Below are positions 10,361 to 22,059 of a DNA stretch of 64,000 bases, piece by piece. The notes under the pieces are model-generated. The model ran no database searches. It was not told where the DNA came from and saw only the letters and a program-made list of their open reading frames with translations. The DNA comes from Isoperla grammatica. Its lineage: Eukaryota > Arthropoda > Insecta > Plecoptera > Perlodidae. Location: positions 1 through 64,000 of the forward strand of contig CAMDTW010000384.1 in assembly GCA_945910005.1 (NCBI GenBank). The letters are read 5' to 3'. The position numbers and the translations under genes were made by a program. Position 1 is the stretch's first letter. Every line of letters begins with the position of its first letter.

Positions 10361-10524
10361 ACCATGATGACGTAGTGTCACGCTTTGTACATCATATTTT
10401 CATGACATTTGAATCGTATAGTCAGCAGTCAGTCAACCGCCGCGCGTTCAAATTTATGACAACTATACTATATTCTATAGCGGATGTTTCGGTGTCACCA
10501 CAACAAACAAACAGTGTTTTACTA

Positions 10525-10826
10525 TTCATAGTTCCCACGTGACGTCACAGCGGCCATGATTGCGACACAATTGAGGAGGACCGCTCCTAGATCCTCGACC
10601 AATACTATTCAAATTTAACAAATAGGCCTAATTTAGAATTTAAAAAAGTAAACATAATTAATACAAAAACAAAAACTTATCACACATACCAATTTTATTT
10701 AAAAAAGATGCTGGATTATAAAGAACTAATAATGTATGTGTTCTACCACAACAGTCTTCAATTGTTTCTCCATGGCAACGTCAAAGTTTGATCACAAATG
10801 TGGCCGTCACGTACGTGCAACCCATG
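10525..10826 (+). mobile_element. F4 MITE, copy 2
   Basis: Starts at TTCATAGTTCCCACGTGACG after a TA and follows copy 1 through GATTGCGACACAATTGA and GTTTCTCCATGGCAACGT to a mutated right end (CAACCCATGATA). About 20 bp shorter than copy 1. Confidence 0.8.
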
Positions 10827-10869
10827 ATACAATGATATTACTGTGTGGGCTAGGTATGACATTGCGCAG

Positions 10870-10950
10870 ATGATCGCGGTAGCCGGCCCGCTCGTGACGT
10901 CACGTGGATACAAGAATCGCCCAGCGCACGAGTCAAGTGCTCGCATTCAG
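10870..10950 (+). repeat. GC-rich segment shared with 13985-14075
   Basis: GGCCCG..CGTCACGTGGATACAAGA(A)TCGC appears here and, inverted, at 13985-14075, in both cases beside GC-rich sequence. Contains TGACGTCA near 10896-10903. Origin unknown. Confidence 0.45.
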
Positions 10951-11652
10951 GGCTCCGCTCTGAGTTATTGACAGGGGTAATCAATGTATACTGTCTCTGT
11001 TCTTAACTTAACACTCATATTTCAAATCCTCGCACTTTGTTTATGGTTGCCGTCTTGGTGACAACTTATAATCTTCTTCAGATATCAGTAATATTGCCAC
11101 AACAGAACTATTACATTGCATTTTCTTGATACCGATATAATTAACTCACTTCCGTAAATAAACACGCACACAAAACTACTCTCGGTTATGTTCGCTCGAT
11201 CCTTGTTAGTTCGAAACCTTTTTACGATAGCATTATTCTCGCCAAGTCATCATAAATTTATTACGATTGCTTACTTCCACAAATGTTTATAAACTTTTCT
11301 CACTGGCTGTATCTGGACCTCTCAGTAGTGTGTCGTCTGCTTCCAATGTGCAAGGAATCGTGTCCAAACGTCTCGTTGAGTGTAGATACTACAAAGATAT
11401 TGAGAACTGTTGTCAGTGTGTTTGATTTGAGTGTTTAAAAAGTAGAATTTTCTACCCAAAGTGCTTAGTTCCGGAAGAATATAAAAAAGTAATTCACTTT
11501 TATAAAAGTGTTATTTTAGACGTACATTGTCAATTAGAAGTTCCGATATTATAATATGAACGTTTTTTTTATAGATATTAATAAGTGTGACGTGATGTGA
11601 TACTATTTGCATATTTTGACCTACACAGTTCGTTCTCCACGTTTGTACATCG
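10951..11652. other. No gene seen
   Basis: Unremarkable AT-rich DNA; no repeat ends, promoter or exon could be supported. Confidence 0.35.
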
Positions 11653-11656
11653 TTAA

Positions 11657-12328
11657 AGGAATAGTCAGATGAAGAACTAAAAAATCACCAATTAGTCATT
11701 AGTCCATGAAATTCAGTTATGTGTAAAATACAGTTGATATAGGTTGCTTCAATGCAAGAAAAAAAATGGTGAACAATTAGCTATTCTACAGATTCCCTTC
11801 GGCAGCTCTTGATGCATTTTTCTTCTAAAGCGTAGTGTAACTGTATCGGTTCTGAGGTCGCTGGCGCCTTCCCGATAGACAGAGGACTCATTGTGTTATA
11901 CGAGACCAGCCCGCGCTCCGCGAAACGCTCGGCGACTGCGGACAGTACCGCTCAAAACAGATTGCAACTTTTCTACACATCATGTCACAAAAAAATTAAT
12001 TGCAGGGTATTTTGTAGAAGTAAACGTTCGTACTAAGAAGCATGTTATCGGTAGAGAAACGATGCACATTAAACCTCGTGATCGATTTTTGATCAGTGCC
12101 CTATTTTAGCGGTGGTTTTACTTTCTCAAGGCAACATTTTTTTTATATGGGAATTACCATGAGAAAAGTTGCTCGGTGCTACTTGGTAGCACCAAACCAA
12201 ATAATCGCGTTTTCTTTAATTTTTTAACCGCCTGCTTTTAAAGTATGGTATCGCTTAGTCATGTTTTTTATATTTAAATGTGGACATCTACAAATGGTAG
12301 TTCTTTAGTTTTTCACCCGACTATCCCT
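11657..12328. mobile_element. TTAA-flanked TIR element (Kolobok/piggyBac-like MITE)
   Basis: 672 bp between TTAA at 11653-11656 and TTAA at 12329-12332. Inverted ends are about 34 bp: AGGAATAGTCAGATGAAGAA and, inverted at the right, AGGGATAGTCGGGTGAAAAA, continuing into ACTAAA. TTAA target duplications characterise piggyBac and Kolobok superfamilies, and AGGGATAGT-type ends resemble abundant fish TTAA elements. No transposase-like frame is visible inside. Confidence 0.78.
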
Positions 12329-12554
12329 TTAACTGTTAGTAAGCAACTGTTTATTCGTATGCTTCGTTCGTAAAAGGTTTTTATTTATTTTTTAAATACA
12401 TTATTATATGTAGTAATGTACTCTACAGTTAAAAATACTAACAATGATGATGGTGTGGTGAGTGGATGTAACAACGGAAGCCCTACCAAACAAAGCGATT
12501 TACAGAGTGCCGACGGATAAATACAATTTATTTTTTTAGATTCCCTAATTATAA

Positions 12555-12809
12555 AGGATTGTGCTTAAATTTGGGTTCGATTTTGTAAAGGGTCTGACAA
12601 ATTCAATCGAAAGAATTGTAGAATTGGTTGATTGTTCTGAACATTTGGAACTCTCTGATTTTCATTGGGATTTAAAACACAAGTTGTTGGGTTATTCACC
12701 AAAAAAATCACGAAAAGTCAAACCAGGATGCGTCTCCAAACTTATATCGGCTTCGCAAATTGCCACGGAGGTACAAGGCTCGATACCCAAAGTAGAAAGA
12801 AAACTATAA
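12555..12809 (+). CDS. Unrecognised open frame, possible exon or relic
   Basis: Open from a stop at 12552 to a stop at 12809, with no ATG in frame; the composition looks like ordinary globular protein rather than simple repeat. Residues include IERIVELVDCSEHLEL and a basic KKSRKVK patch. A good donor-like GGTAAGT lies downstream near 12835, but the stop precedes it. No family is recognised. It may be a decayed exon or chance. Confidence 0.2.
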   Translation, partial: RIVLKFGFDFVKGLTNSIERIVELVDCSEHLELSDFHWDLKHKLLGYSPKKSRKVKPGCVSKLISASQIATEVQGSIPKVERKL

Positions 12810-12829
12810 CATAGAGTAGTCGAGTCTTC

Positions 12830-13329
12830 ACCACGGTAAGTCAAATATATCAGAATAATATTGTTACTGACTGCCATATACGAACATCTCCATAAAGGCA
12901 TAAAGGCACCCACATTAAGCATTCTCTAAATATATTTACGTTATTATTTTGTATTGCAGAACAGTAAGCTACAGCTAGGCCCAGTCAAAGCAATGCCGTC
13001 ATCTCATCTGGTTCAATTAAGTTTCAATGATGTTATTGTTATTTTTAATTTATTGGCATATTCAATGTTATTTAAAACTTACAACTGATTCGCGTTATCA
13101 GGTCTTGATGAACATCACCTCCAAACGTCTAATATTATTTACACGTATCTAGAGAGAAAAACCACCGTATTTGAATTTGCATTTACGCTCGTATTTAAAG
13201 CCAGCACGCAATCACATTATAATTCGTATTTGAACAGTTTACAAATGAAATGTACCGACTTTATATTTTATTGCATGTGATGTGACGTTATACTGTACAG
13301 TGTATGGAACGGCATTATTATGTGCTACG
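12830..13329. other. No gene seen
   Basis: AT-rich, no element ends or coding signal found. Confidence 0.3.
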
Positions 13330-13577
13330 TTTACATGGGCCTAACCATGCCTCCTGACCACAATTTTCGGTATCGAGATCGGGATCGCAAGTCGGAAATC
13401 GTAACAAAGTTAACTTACATGGTTCTTATGGCACTGTTCACAACTAAATCGTAACGTCGTAATTGATTTTAATGGGAAATTGTACGATTGCAATCACGAA
13501 ACCGATTGCGATCACGATGCCAAAAATTGTGGCTGGAGCTTTAGTCCAGTACCGTACTGGAATCTTGGCCCATGTAA
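13330..13577. mobile_element. Inverted-repeat element rich in ATCG words
   Basis: Outer inverted ends TTACATGGGCC and GGCCCATGTAA. Inside, CACAATTTTCGGTATCG and CGATGCCAAAAATTGTG form a second inverted pair, and the arms are full of GATCG/ATCG words. A related element lies at 34409-34559. Non-coding, probably a MITE. Confidence 0.65.
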
Positions 13578-15177
13578 GCATTTTATAATAATACGCAATA
13601 TTATAAAATGGTACGAATCATAACTGACGTAATCGAATTAGGCGTAACTCCGGTACGAATAAAATGACAATGCTAAAGCGAAATAATTCCAACTAAAATG
13701 TGTTTGGTGTAACTATATATTTACCTACAAAATGCGTATTGTGTGTTTAATGTTGCTGTAACGGTTTTATCACGTTCACATGACACATAATCACGCAAAG
13801 ATGTGTTTATCGGTCATGTCTTCATCTTACCACTGTACGCCTAATATTATAGTAGTTTCTACTGAGCTAATATTTCTATCCACTTATATAATGCATTATT
13901 AGTAATCATATAACAAACACATTCAAATACGTCTTTAATGTTGACGATAGATATTTAATCAGTGGAGGAGAGTAGCATTTTAATTTAACACGCGCGAAGC
14001 GGCAGCCGGCCAGCGATCTTGTATCCACGTGACGCTATGCGCGGGCCGGACGAGATCGGGCGCGCGGGAGTGCCAGACCTAGTATATCCTTAGACCATGC
14101 GTGCAACCTATATATGAATACTGTATATGTCGGCACATCAAACGGTTTGCACGCCCAACTTGTTGCATGACTTAACTTTGTATAGGTACAGTCAGTTTAA
14201 TGAGTGTTTATAACCCGTCACGCACGTAAACTATAAGCTACGGTGTTCAGTTGACAATTCGCTTTGCACACCGAGTTGCAATGGCGCGCGTATATAACGT
14301 TTGTTTGATGCATGTATACGGCACGTGTGTGTAAAAGTAAACAAAACGAATTTCTAACATCAAGGAAATGAGTTAATACATACCGGAAACTAAACATTAA
14401 TACCGTTACTTCGTATTTGGCCTTGTCCCAAAAAACTATGAAATGTTTTAGATCAGCAACAAACAGAACAGGTATAACTTTCATCAAATACATTACGAGT
14501 CTATGTATATTTTGAAACATAACTCACATTCTAGAAGGAAAAAATTAATTTTTTAAAAATTCACTTTAAACGCGTTAAAGATTTAGAACAAATTACAGTT
14601 CTACACAATATGATCAAAATAGGAGGAGATTTATCGTGTATTTAATGTCTATACGAGCACATATAAATATCCTATTCATTCAGTATATTCTACAATATCC
14701 TATTATCGTATATCCTATTCAGTTATATAGAAGAACTGATTTACGTAAAAAGGAGAACAATACATACAACTATACAAGATCAATATGAGATAAAAACATA
14801 AAAACAATAACAAAAAATAATCTTATTTTATTGTGTGTTTGCTTGTCAGAAAATGCAACCTTCGATCGCTTCGATAGACCACAACGTGAAACGCCAGAAA
14901 CTGCAAACATCGAAAAGTAATTTCACTAATTATTTTGGATTCTACGTCCATTCAGCTACTCCGCGTGACAATGTTCCCAAGGCCGACCCTAGAGGACCAC
15001 GACAACACAGTCTCGATTAGCCTCGCTGCACATGCACGAATCAAATGTTGCTGGGACCCACGAAGCGCGACTTGGCCAACCAACCATCCAGCCGTGACCA
15101 GACTCAAGACTGGTGTACTCGACCAACGGGCCGTGACCGAATCACAAGACGCATTGTCTCTCCACTGCAACTGAATA
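13578..15177. other. No gene seen; GC-rich patch at 13985-14100
   Basis: Includes the inverted counterpart of 10870-10950 at 13985-14075, and a possible F4 terminus (inverted TATTCATATATAGGTTGCAC) at 14098-14122. The rest is AT-rich with overlapping short frames near 14935-15236 that show no coding character. Confidence 0.35.
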
Positions 15178-15472
15178 TGGTCGGTCTACACACAGGTTTA
15201 AGAATTTTGTCTAAGGATGTTTGGTTTAAGGGTTAACAGAGGCGTTCACACAGATGATTATGATAATACTCAATTCACTCCAGTATTCACAACACCATTG
15301 GCTAGAATGCTTCTGACATAACAACTGTATGATGATTGATTGGTTGGTCTAAGGTTTGTGTCTAAGAAATGAAATTTGGTCATTTCGTTAAACCTTAGCC
15401 CCGTGTGTGAACGCTAGCGTTGTTTTCCTATTGTTCAATACAAGGTCTTAAACCTGTGTGTAGACCGACCAA
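15178..15472. mobile_element. TIR MITE, ~295 bp
   Basis: Ends TGGTCGGTCTACACACAGGT on the left and its near-exact reverse complement at 15450-15472. Inner blocks TTAAGA..TTTGTCTAAG and GGCGTTCACACA also have inverted partners. A fragment of the same terminus (TATGGTCGGTCTAC) is at 53101. Confidence 0.75.
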
Positions 15473-16340
15473 TACATACAGACTGTTGCATGCGGGTCAC
15501 CATCTGCTGAGTGAGATCAGAAACAAATGAGGTACGACAAAGAAGAGGTAAGTGTTCTGAACAGCGGTGCGTCACATCACACCCAAGCCCCTATGAAGTA
15601 GTAGGCGGTGAAAATCGAATGCCGCCATTGTTATGGCATTCACGCTCATTTTATTTGAAATTATCTATAAAAATAATAAAAACGTATTTAGCTTAACACA
15701 AACTTAACACTTTAGTTTTTTAACAGTATCTGATCTAAATATACTGTTTTATTGAAGCAGTTTCAATTATTTAAAAACACCAATTATGAAAATTTGCATG
15801 TTTATCCACGTAGTCTCTGGATTATAAAAACCATTCGACACTAAATGTGTCAAGAGATAGCACCACTGCTGCGGAACATGGCTGACAGTTAGAGGGTAAC
15901 AAACTGACATCTGACTGACAGGAGAGCATGGATCCGCCTAAACATGTTATTGCGCAAAGTAAGTTTTTAACTTTATTCTGAAATATACATATATTTGAAA
16001 GCAAATAGAGCCCAAAGGAACCTCAATGAAAGAGAGGCAGTGTTAATCGGTGGCCTTTTAATTGCATGTGGTTAATTAACATTACGATCAGAACATGAAC
16101 TTCGGACCTTCGGATACTTGGTGTGTCCCCTGATCCAAAATCCCCATAATATCAAAGGCATCTTGAATACAAAACGCAACCAGCGCAACAATATCGCTTA
16201 TGTTTCTTTGAAATCGTTGCCATTCTCATATAAACAATGACAAATGACACTGACAAATGACATCCAGCGGCTCTGTTGCCCTCTAACTATTACTTCACGA
16301 TTTCGCCGCCAGAGATCATATCTGCAACATTTAGTGCCGA
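15473..16340. other. No gene seen
   Basis: Mixed AT-rich DNA. No repeat family or exon could be identified. Confidence 0.3.
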
Positions 16341-16605
16341 ATAGACTTAAAAGTTACTTCGTTACTGGACCTGAATCAGCTAACAAATCAATGTACCAAT
16401 TAAATAGCCACGGAAGAAGGCGGTGGGCGGCCATTTTAGCCCTTAAGTTTCGGATTTTGACGTTGTTCACATTGTTGTTGTGACTATTGGTGTGTAATCG
16501 CTAAGCGATAGGGGCTAAAATTCCCGAGAATGTCAAAAACCGGAAATGAGAATCGCAGACGCGTATTCCGACCATGTTGCACATCCAGATAGTTGTAAGT
16601 CCATG
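16341..16605 (+). mobile_element. MITE family F5, copy 1
   Basis: Aligns over about 250 bp with 23301-23547: TTACTTCGTTACTGGACCTG, GAAGAAGGCGGTGGG, GGGGCTAAAAT, CAAAAACCGGAAATGAGAAT. The right end GTTGTAAGTCCATG is inverted to the left end of copy 2; here the left end is mutated. Confidence 0.78.
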
Positions 16606-17610
16606 ATAAAAACCATGTTAATTCCATAATAATGGCAGCCTTCAATTTGTAATAACGACCGCAGCGCCAGTGCGTCATCTAGACCTACTATAGTACTATT
16701 CCAACATCTTTGGTCACACCGGCCCCAAAATTGATTACTTGTTGTTATACACGACGTACTCGAAAACTATGTGATCATATGACGTCGTAGGGGTGTTAGG
16801 AGGAAAGTGACAAGTAGGTCGTAAAGGGGAGGAGAGGGAAAGGGGAGAGTGTGGACTGGCTTCTTCATCTCAACCTGTCCAGCTAGGTGGCCCTACCAGA
16901 AAGAAGCATTACCAAAGCATACCAAAGAAACGTTACTAGTGGTTACTATGTGGTTACTAGTAGTAACGCTATAGCTCTCGGAATCACCAAAAAAAAAAGC
17001 AAACCTTCTCTCAACGATGCAATCCTTGGGCATGTTAGATGCCCAAATGTTTGTTTACATTTGAACTAGACGTTCAAACGTGAAGAACGTAGACTACTTC
17101 CGTCAAAAACACTCGTGACTAAAAAAAAAAAAAACACATACAAACATACATACATAAACATTGTATACAGCATGTACAATGTACAGCCGTCATTGCGTCC
17201 TGCGCATTCATCGCACTCATATACATATACATACAGACGCATCATCCGTCATGGGGTGCTCACGTGCGTGAAACTGAAAAACACCTGTTGCTATACACGA
17301 AATCGGCAGACGAGTAGATTATATATTTTTTTTTATGTAACTTTGGCCCTCCCTTCCTTCCACCTCGAAAAAACACATCACATTTAAATATAGTCGGATG
17401 TTTACACATTCTACACCTCCTAGCGAGTTGTAGACTATGCCAAAACACGGCTACACGCGATAATACTACGACAGTGTTGTGTCTTTGTATAGTTGGATGC
17501 GGGATTAGAATCAGACAGACGCTACTACAACTTACAAGTGAGAATAATATGAATATGACAAGATATGTATGATGAGGTATGAGATATGTATCATATGTAA
17601 GATGTATGTA
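16606..17610. other. No gene seen
   Basis: Contains a short repeated GTTACTA/GTGGTTACTA motif near 16930-16970, A-rich runs near 17120 and TACATA-type simple sequence near 17140-17240. No exon supported. Confidence 0.35.
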
Positions 17611-18105
17611 TGTGAAGCCGAGAAAAGTATGAAGCTAAGTAAATAATTCTCGTCTGCATAAGATGAAATATATTTAACTAAACAAAATTGCAACAAGTAT
17701 AGCAATGTTTGATATGACAGCAATTCATAAAAGTAATTTCTTAAAAATCTCAGCAACAATGCATGTCGTTCGTCAATGGTAAAACCGAGATTTTACTGCA
17801 TCGATAAAACAGGACTTCTTTCGTCAAACACACAGCACGGTTGCTAATTTTTAATTTGTAATATCAGTCCAAAAACAAAATCTATACGGCTTTGTTGATT
17901 CTGACATTTGTCCGCAGGTGTTCGCATTGTCCAATCACAGATTCATATGTTTCGTATTTGAAATATCGATCTTTGATTGGTTATCGCTCACTCGTCGATG
18001 GTGTTCGAAGCCTACAGGGTTGGTTTAGTCGCTTTAAAGTAAAGTCCCCCACTGAAAATCAGTTTCGTTACTGAGTGGGTAGACTCTAAATGTGAATTTA
18101 TTTTA
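17611..18105. repeat. ~495-bp direct duplication, left copy
   Basis: Begins TGTGAAGCCGAGAAAAGTAT and ends within the (ATTT)-rich tail of an F1 copy (17900-18105, plus strand). The next 500 bp repeat the same order of blocks, including AAATCTCAGCAACAAT and the F1 element. Confidence 0.8.
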
Positions 18106-18605
18106 TGTGAAGCCGGGAAAAGTATGAAGCTAAAGCAAATAATTCTGGTCTGCATAAGATGAAACATTTTTAGCTCAAAAAAAACTTACAAGTACAGCAA
18201 TGTTCGATATGAGAGTATAACATAAAAGCATTTTCTTAAAAATCTCAGCAACAATTAATACATCGTTCGTCAATGGTAAAACCAAGATTTCACTGTATCG
18301 ATAAAACAGGGCTCCTTCAATCAAACACACAGCAAGGTTGCTAATTTTTTGAATTTGTAATATCAGTCCAAACACAAAATCTATACGGCCTTGTTGATTC
18401 TGACATTTGACCGCAGGTGTTCGCACTGTGCAATCACAGATTCATATGTTTCGTATTTGAAATATCGATCTTTGATTGGTTATATCGCTCACTCGTCGAT
18501 GGTGTTCGGAGCCTACAGGGTTGGCTTAGACGCTTTAAAGTAAAGTCCCACACTGAAAATCAGTTTCGTTACTGAGTGAGACTCTTAAATGTGAATTTAT
18601 TTATT
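18106..18605. repeat. ~495-bp direct duplication, right copy
   Basis: Begins TGTGAAGCCGGGAAAAGTAT and repeats 17611-18105 with scattered substitutions and small indels, so the duplication is not very recent. Includes the second F1 copy (18395-18605). Confidence 0.8.
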
Positions 18606-20216
18606 TATACCATCATTCATTTAATTGTATCGATGCTATGTTGTGTATGTGTTTATTAATCTGTTAAGACGACAGAAACTGTGACATAAACTGCTGTGTG
18701 AAAAGTGCCGTCGCAACGAGGTGTGTATTTATAAACATGCAAGTTTCTCTAAATTTATCTCGGCTACCCCTCTCTTTTTATGCTACTACTACACCATTGT
18801 CAAGGACATACATACTAACTGTAAAATGTTGTATAACGGTTAGTATATATAGGAGGAACATAACCCTGACCTATCGAAGCCGCGGCTCTTATCAGCTCGA
18901 GAGAGATAACAAGTGTGTTATGATCTATTCTTGTCGCGATGACCTCTCGTATCCGTGTCCGTAAACATCGCCATCGAAATGCATCTCGACCATGTGACGA
19001 TTATCAGCCAATCATTGCCCTTCCTCCAGATCTACTGTTCCTCTTCCTTCTCCTCATCATGTTGACCGTTGACATCGCCATTTTATCACCACATCACCAG
19101 GAACAGACCACAACAAAGTTACATTTACTAAGATGATGATTGTATTTAATAAACTTTTTCTTGAATTACAAATACAATAGTAATTGAACGTAAAAAATTG
19201 TAAACTATCTATTTCGGAGGCTTTCACATACTATTGAGTTCAAAATTAAGGTGCAAAACAAAATCTTATGTTTCTCCCGTATTGTAATTGGCTTCTTCAG
19301 GTACCTTTGCAGAGTGTTCACACTAGAATGGTACCATAACAGCTTTCGCAAATGGGTCACTAGACCGTGCTGTATCAGAATAACACACACTATCGCAAAT
19401 ACATCTAAACCACAGTTATATATAGTCTAGCTAGCCTAAAAAACTTAAAAGAGATAAATAAACTATCGCAACAAATGTATGCAATGAAACGTGCACGAAA
19501 ACACAACCAAACGGTCGCGGTATCACAAGTGTTTTCATGCAACAAGTGTTTCTGAACCGGATCAATGTTCTTGAAAGCGGTAGTATAGTATAGAGCTAGC
19601 GTAAATATACTCTATGGTGCTCTACATTCTACAACCTACGACTATACACATTAAACTAAACAATATTCACGAAACACTATAATGTTCTTACAGAAGCGCG
19701 CGTTGCCGAGTAGTTGTATAAGCAAAGTGACAGTAGAGTAGAGTAGGAATCTATGTAGCGTCACGTCACGCTACGCTGACTTCAGTAATAACGGTGTCGA
19801 ATATCGGAGAATACGATTTATGCAAATCCTAAGTGGGGCAATCGTAAGCCAACGCACCTGGCTAGCAAAACTGCGGTAAGGTTATTGGAATAGGCTACTA
19901 GCAACAACAAAAGACAACAATGAAACAAATGAATTGAATCGATGGACAAACAACAAGCTGTCAAAAAATAATTTCTTCTGATTTTGGAAAACAAAACAAA
20001 AAACAGCCAAATACACCTACAAAACTTTCACTTAGTCGTTGTCCATCATTAAAAGTTTTAAATGGCGAGCAGTTACTATTGCTACACTTGTTTTTATTTG
20101 GTTGTTTGCAATTTTATTATTTTGACAGCTGATTGGTTGTCCATCAGTTCAATTCATTTCTTCCATTGTTGTAGTCCGGATGTGACGTCAGTTGCGGGTT
20201 CCCTATTGGGTAGTCT
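18606..20216. other. No gene seen
   Basis: No element ends recognised. A 65-codon frame at 18939-19136 is followed within ~15 bp by AATAAA, but lacks codon bias or any domain and is not called. Confidence 0.35.
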
Positions 20217-20562
20217 CTACGTCAAAAACTTCAGAAAAATTTCATTATTTATAATTATATTTCAAGATTGCAACAAGAAATCGAAAATCTAAATCAACAG
20301 CGCACTGTATTTTGGTAAGCCCTACAGACTGAATGAAATATAACCATCAGCGTAGTTATTTTGATTATTAATTCGATAATTAGTAATAAAATTAATTATA
20401 TATAAAAACCATACTGATTATAATGTAAGACACAACTTAGAGCATTCAGTATGTAGAACTTACTAAACCACAGTGCGCTGTTGATTCAGATTTTCGATTT
20501 CGAAGCCCATTCTTTTTGTGATATAATTTATAAATTAAAATTGTGTGCTGATTTTGACGTAG
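20217..20562. mobile_element. MITE family F6, copy 1
   Basis: Inverted ends CTACGTCAAAAAC and (right) TTTTGACGTAG. Subterminal CGAAAATCTAAATCAACAGC is inverted against GCTGTTGATTCAGATTTTCG. Copy 2 at 26389-26734 matches along the whole length. AT-rich non-coding centre. Confidence 0.82.
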
Positions 20563-20639
20563 GTTTTGACCTTCCCTGTTAAAATGTACTTTTAACGGAA
20601 CAATGTATTACAAAAGTTAAATAAGGTAATTTAAAAAAA

Positions 20640-20830
20640 ACATGTATGAATACGAATAGCGAAGCAGCTTGGGCGGTGCAGAGGAGGGAGCGAAGAGGCA
20701 GGAGAACTGGTAATAAGACCCCAGACGGGCTGGACCAGTCAGTGTATAATGTGTATAGCATCCAAACAAGGAGTTGAGATGCCCACCGGGTTTCTATTAA
20801 AGCTTTGCTTTGCTTGAATCCGCCTTTATA
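20640..20830 (+). repeat. Possible solo-LTR fragment
   Basis: A GC-richer block holds a TATA-like GTATAATGTG, then a G-rich start region, and a poly-A signal ATTAAA followed by GCTTTGCTTTGCTTGAA. That order resembles U3-R-U5 of an LTR. Neither termini nor a target duplication could be defined. Confidence 0.22.
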
Positions 20831-20899
20831 ATCAATATATTCGTCCTATTCAATCGTGGAAAAACATGCGAGTGATTTCTGTAATAAGCCTTTGAGTGT

Positions 20900-20975
20900 G
20901 TATTGTTTATACTTTATGTTTTGTCGCCAGTTTCCTGTACCGGAAATGAGAATCGCAAACGCACTCACAGCACAG
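20900..20975 (-). repeat. Inverted copy of the 25978-26170 repeat
   Basis: Minus strand reads GCGATTCTCATTTCCGGTAC, AGGAAACTGGCGACAAAACA and TAAAGTATAAACAATA, matching the two tandem copies at 25978-26170. Confidence 0.65.
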
Positions 20976-21442
20976 AGCAGTGGTTCGTTATAAATAATTC
21001 TATAAACACTAAATATAGGTGATGATCCGACAATAAACAAATTTGACCCCCCCCCCGGGACCCGATTTCTGTTAGCGTAACTGTGTAAGTACTTTAAAAT
21101 TATCAAAAAGTAAAACAACATATGTCAAACCCCTATAGAGCTAGAATTGGGTGCTCTTTTCGTTATGAACGTTTCTCTATTCCAACATAAAACATTACTG
21201 TTTTCAAAATTACCCTACATTTCATTAGTGAAAGGTGTGTTGCATTGCGTGACAACAACGCATTACAGAGGTTAAATAAGGTAATTTGAAGGGGAAAAAC
21301 GAAAATATATATATACCTACTGCACTAAAGAAACATTCATTAAACTAAAACCTCTCTATGTGATGACATATTTCGGTTTACTTTTTGACAGTTTAAAAGA
21401 ATTTTAAAGCGATTTTGATCCGAAAGACATCGGAGGTTCCAT
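20976..21442. other. No gene seen
   Basis: Contains a C10 run at 21047-21056 and a second GTTAAATAAGGTAATTT motif at about 21270, also seen near 20617. No exon or element boundaries. Confidence 0.3.
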
Positions 21443-21950
21443 AACCCTTTCTCTTTTCCTGTGTGTGGGGGGGGGGGGGGGGCGCTCCCTAAAACTCCTC
21501 TCGCTCTTTGTCAGTCTGTCTGTCTCATTATTTCTCTCTGTCTCCTCCCTGCGGAGTGAGAGAGAAGTAAAAGAAAACGCGTAAGTTATTGCAAATAAAA
21601 AAAGGGGTACGAAGGGGGAACCCTTTCTCTTTTTCTGTCCCGGGGGGGGGGGGGGGGGGGGGGCGCTCCCGGAACTCCTCTCGCTCTTTGTCTATCTGTC
21701 TCCTCCCTGCGGAAAGAGAGAGAGAGAAGAAAAAAGAAACAGGGTACGTTATTGCAAATTAAAGAAGGTGTACGAAGGGGGGAGGGGGGGTAAAACTCGT
21801 CTCGCTCTTAGTCTGTTTGTCTGTCTAGCTCTTTAATTCTGTCTCCTCTCTGCGGATAGAGAGAGAGAGAAGAAACAGGGTATATGTTATTGTAAATTAA
21901 AAAAGGGGTACGAAGGGCGGGGGGGGGGGGGGGGGGGGGTTGTAAAGGGT
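21443..21950 (+). repeat. Tandem array with long poly-G tracts
   Basis: About three units of ~175 bp, each with CCCTTTCTCTTTT-like sequence, a poly-G run (G16 at 21467-21482, G22 at 21642-21663, G21 at 21919-21939), CGCTCCC..CTCCTCTCGCTCTTTGTC, CTCCCTGCGGA, a GA-rich patch and GGGGTACGAAGGG. The third unit is rearranged. Confidence 0.8.
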
Positions 21951-21985
21951 GACATACCTCCCGATAAGACGCATCTTGGCTTCGG

Positions 21986-22032
21986 GCGAGCGCATCATTT
22001 GCGTCAGTAGCCCTGACAGAGAGGCGAGTCAT
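21986..22032 (-). other. Weak candidate minus-strand start exon
   Basis: ATG at 22032 on the minus strand opens a frame across CpG-rich sequence to a possible donor (GGGAG then GTATGT) near 21957. Upstream (22035-22180) is CpG-rich with CGTCGT repeats. No family is recognised and the frame runs on into the poly-G array. Chance is a real possibility. Confidence 0.15.
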
Positions 22033-22059
22033 AGCAGCACCCGACTGTGATGACGACGC

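Noticed and set aside
18939..19160. Terminal exon with poly-A signal
   Set aside because: A 65-codon frame and one AATAAA in AT-rich DNA are expected by chance; no acceptor or domain supports it.
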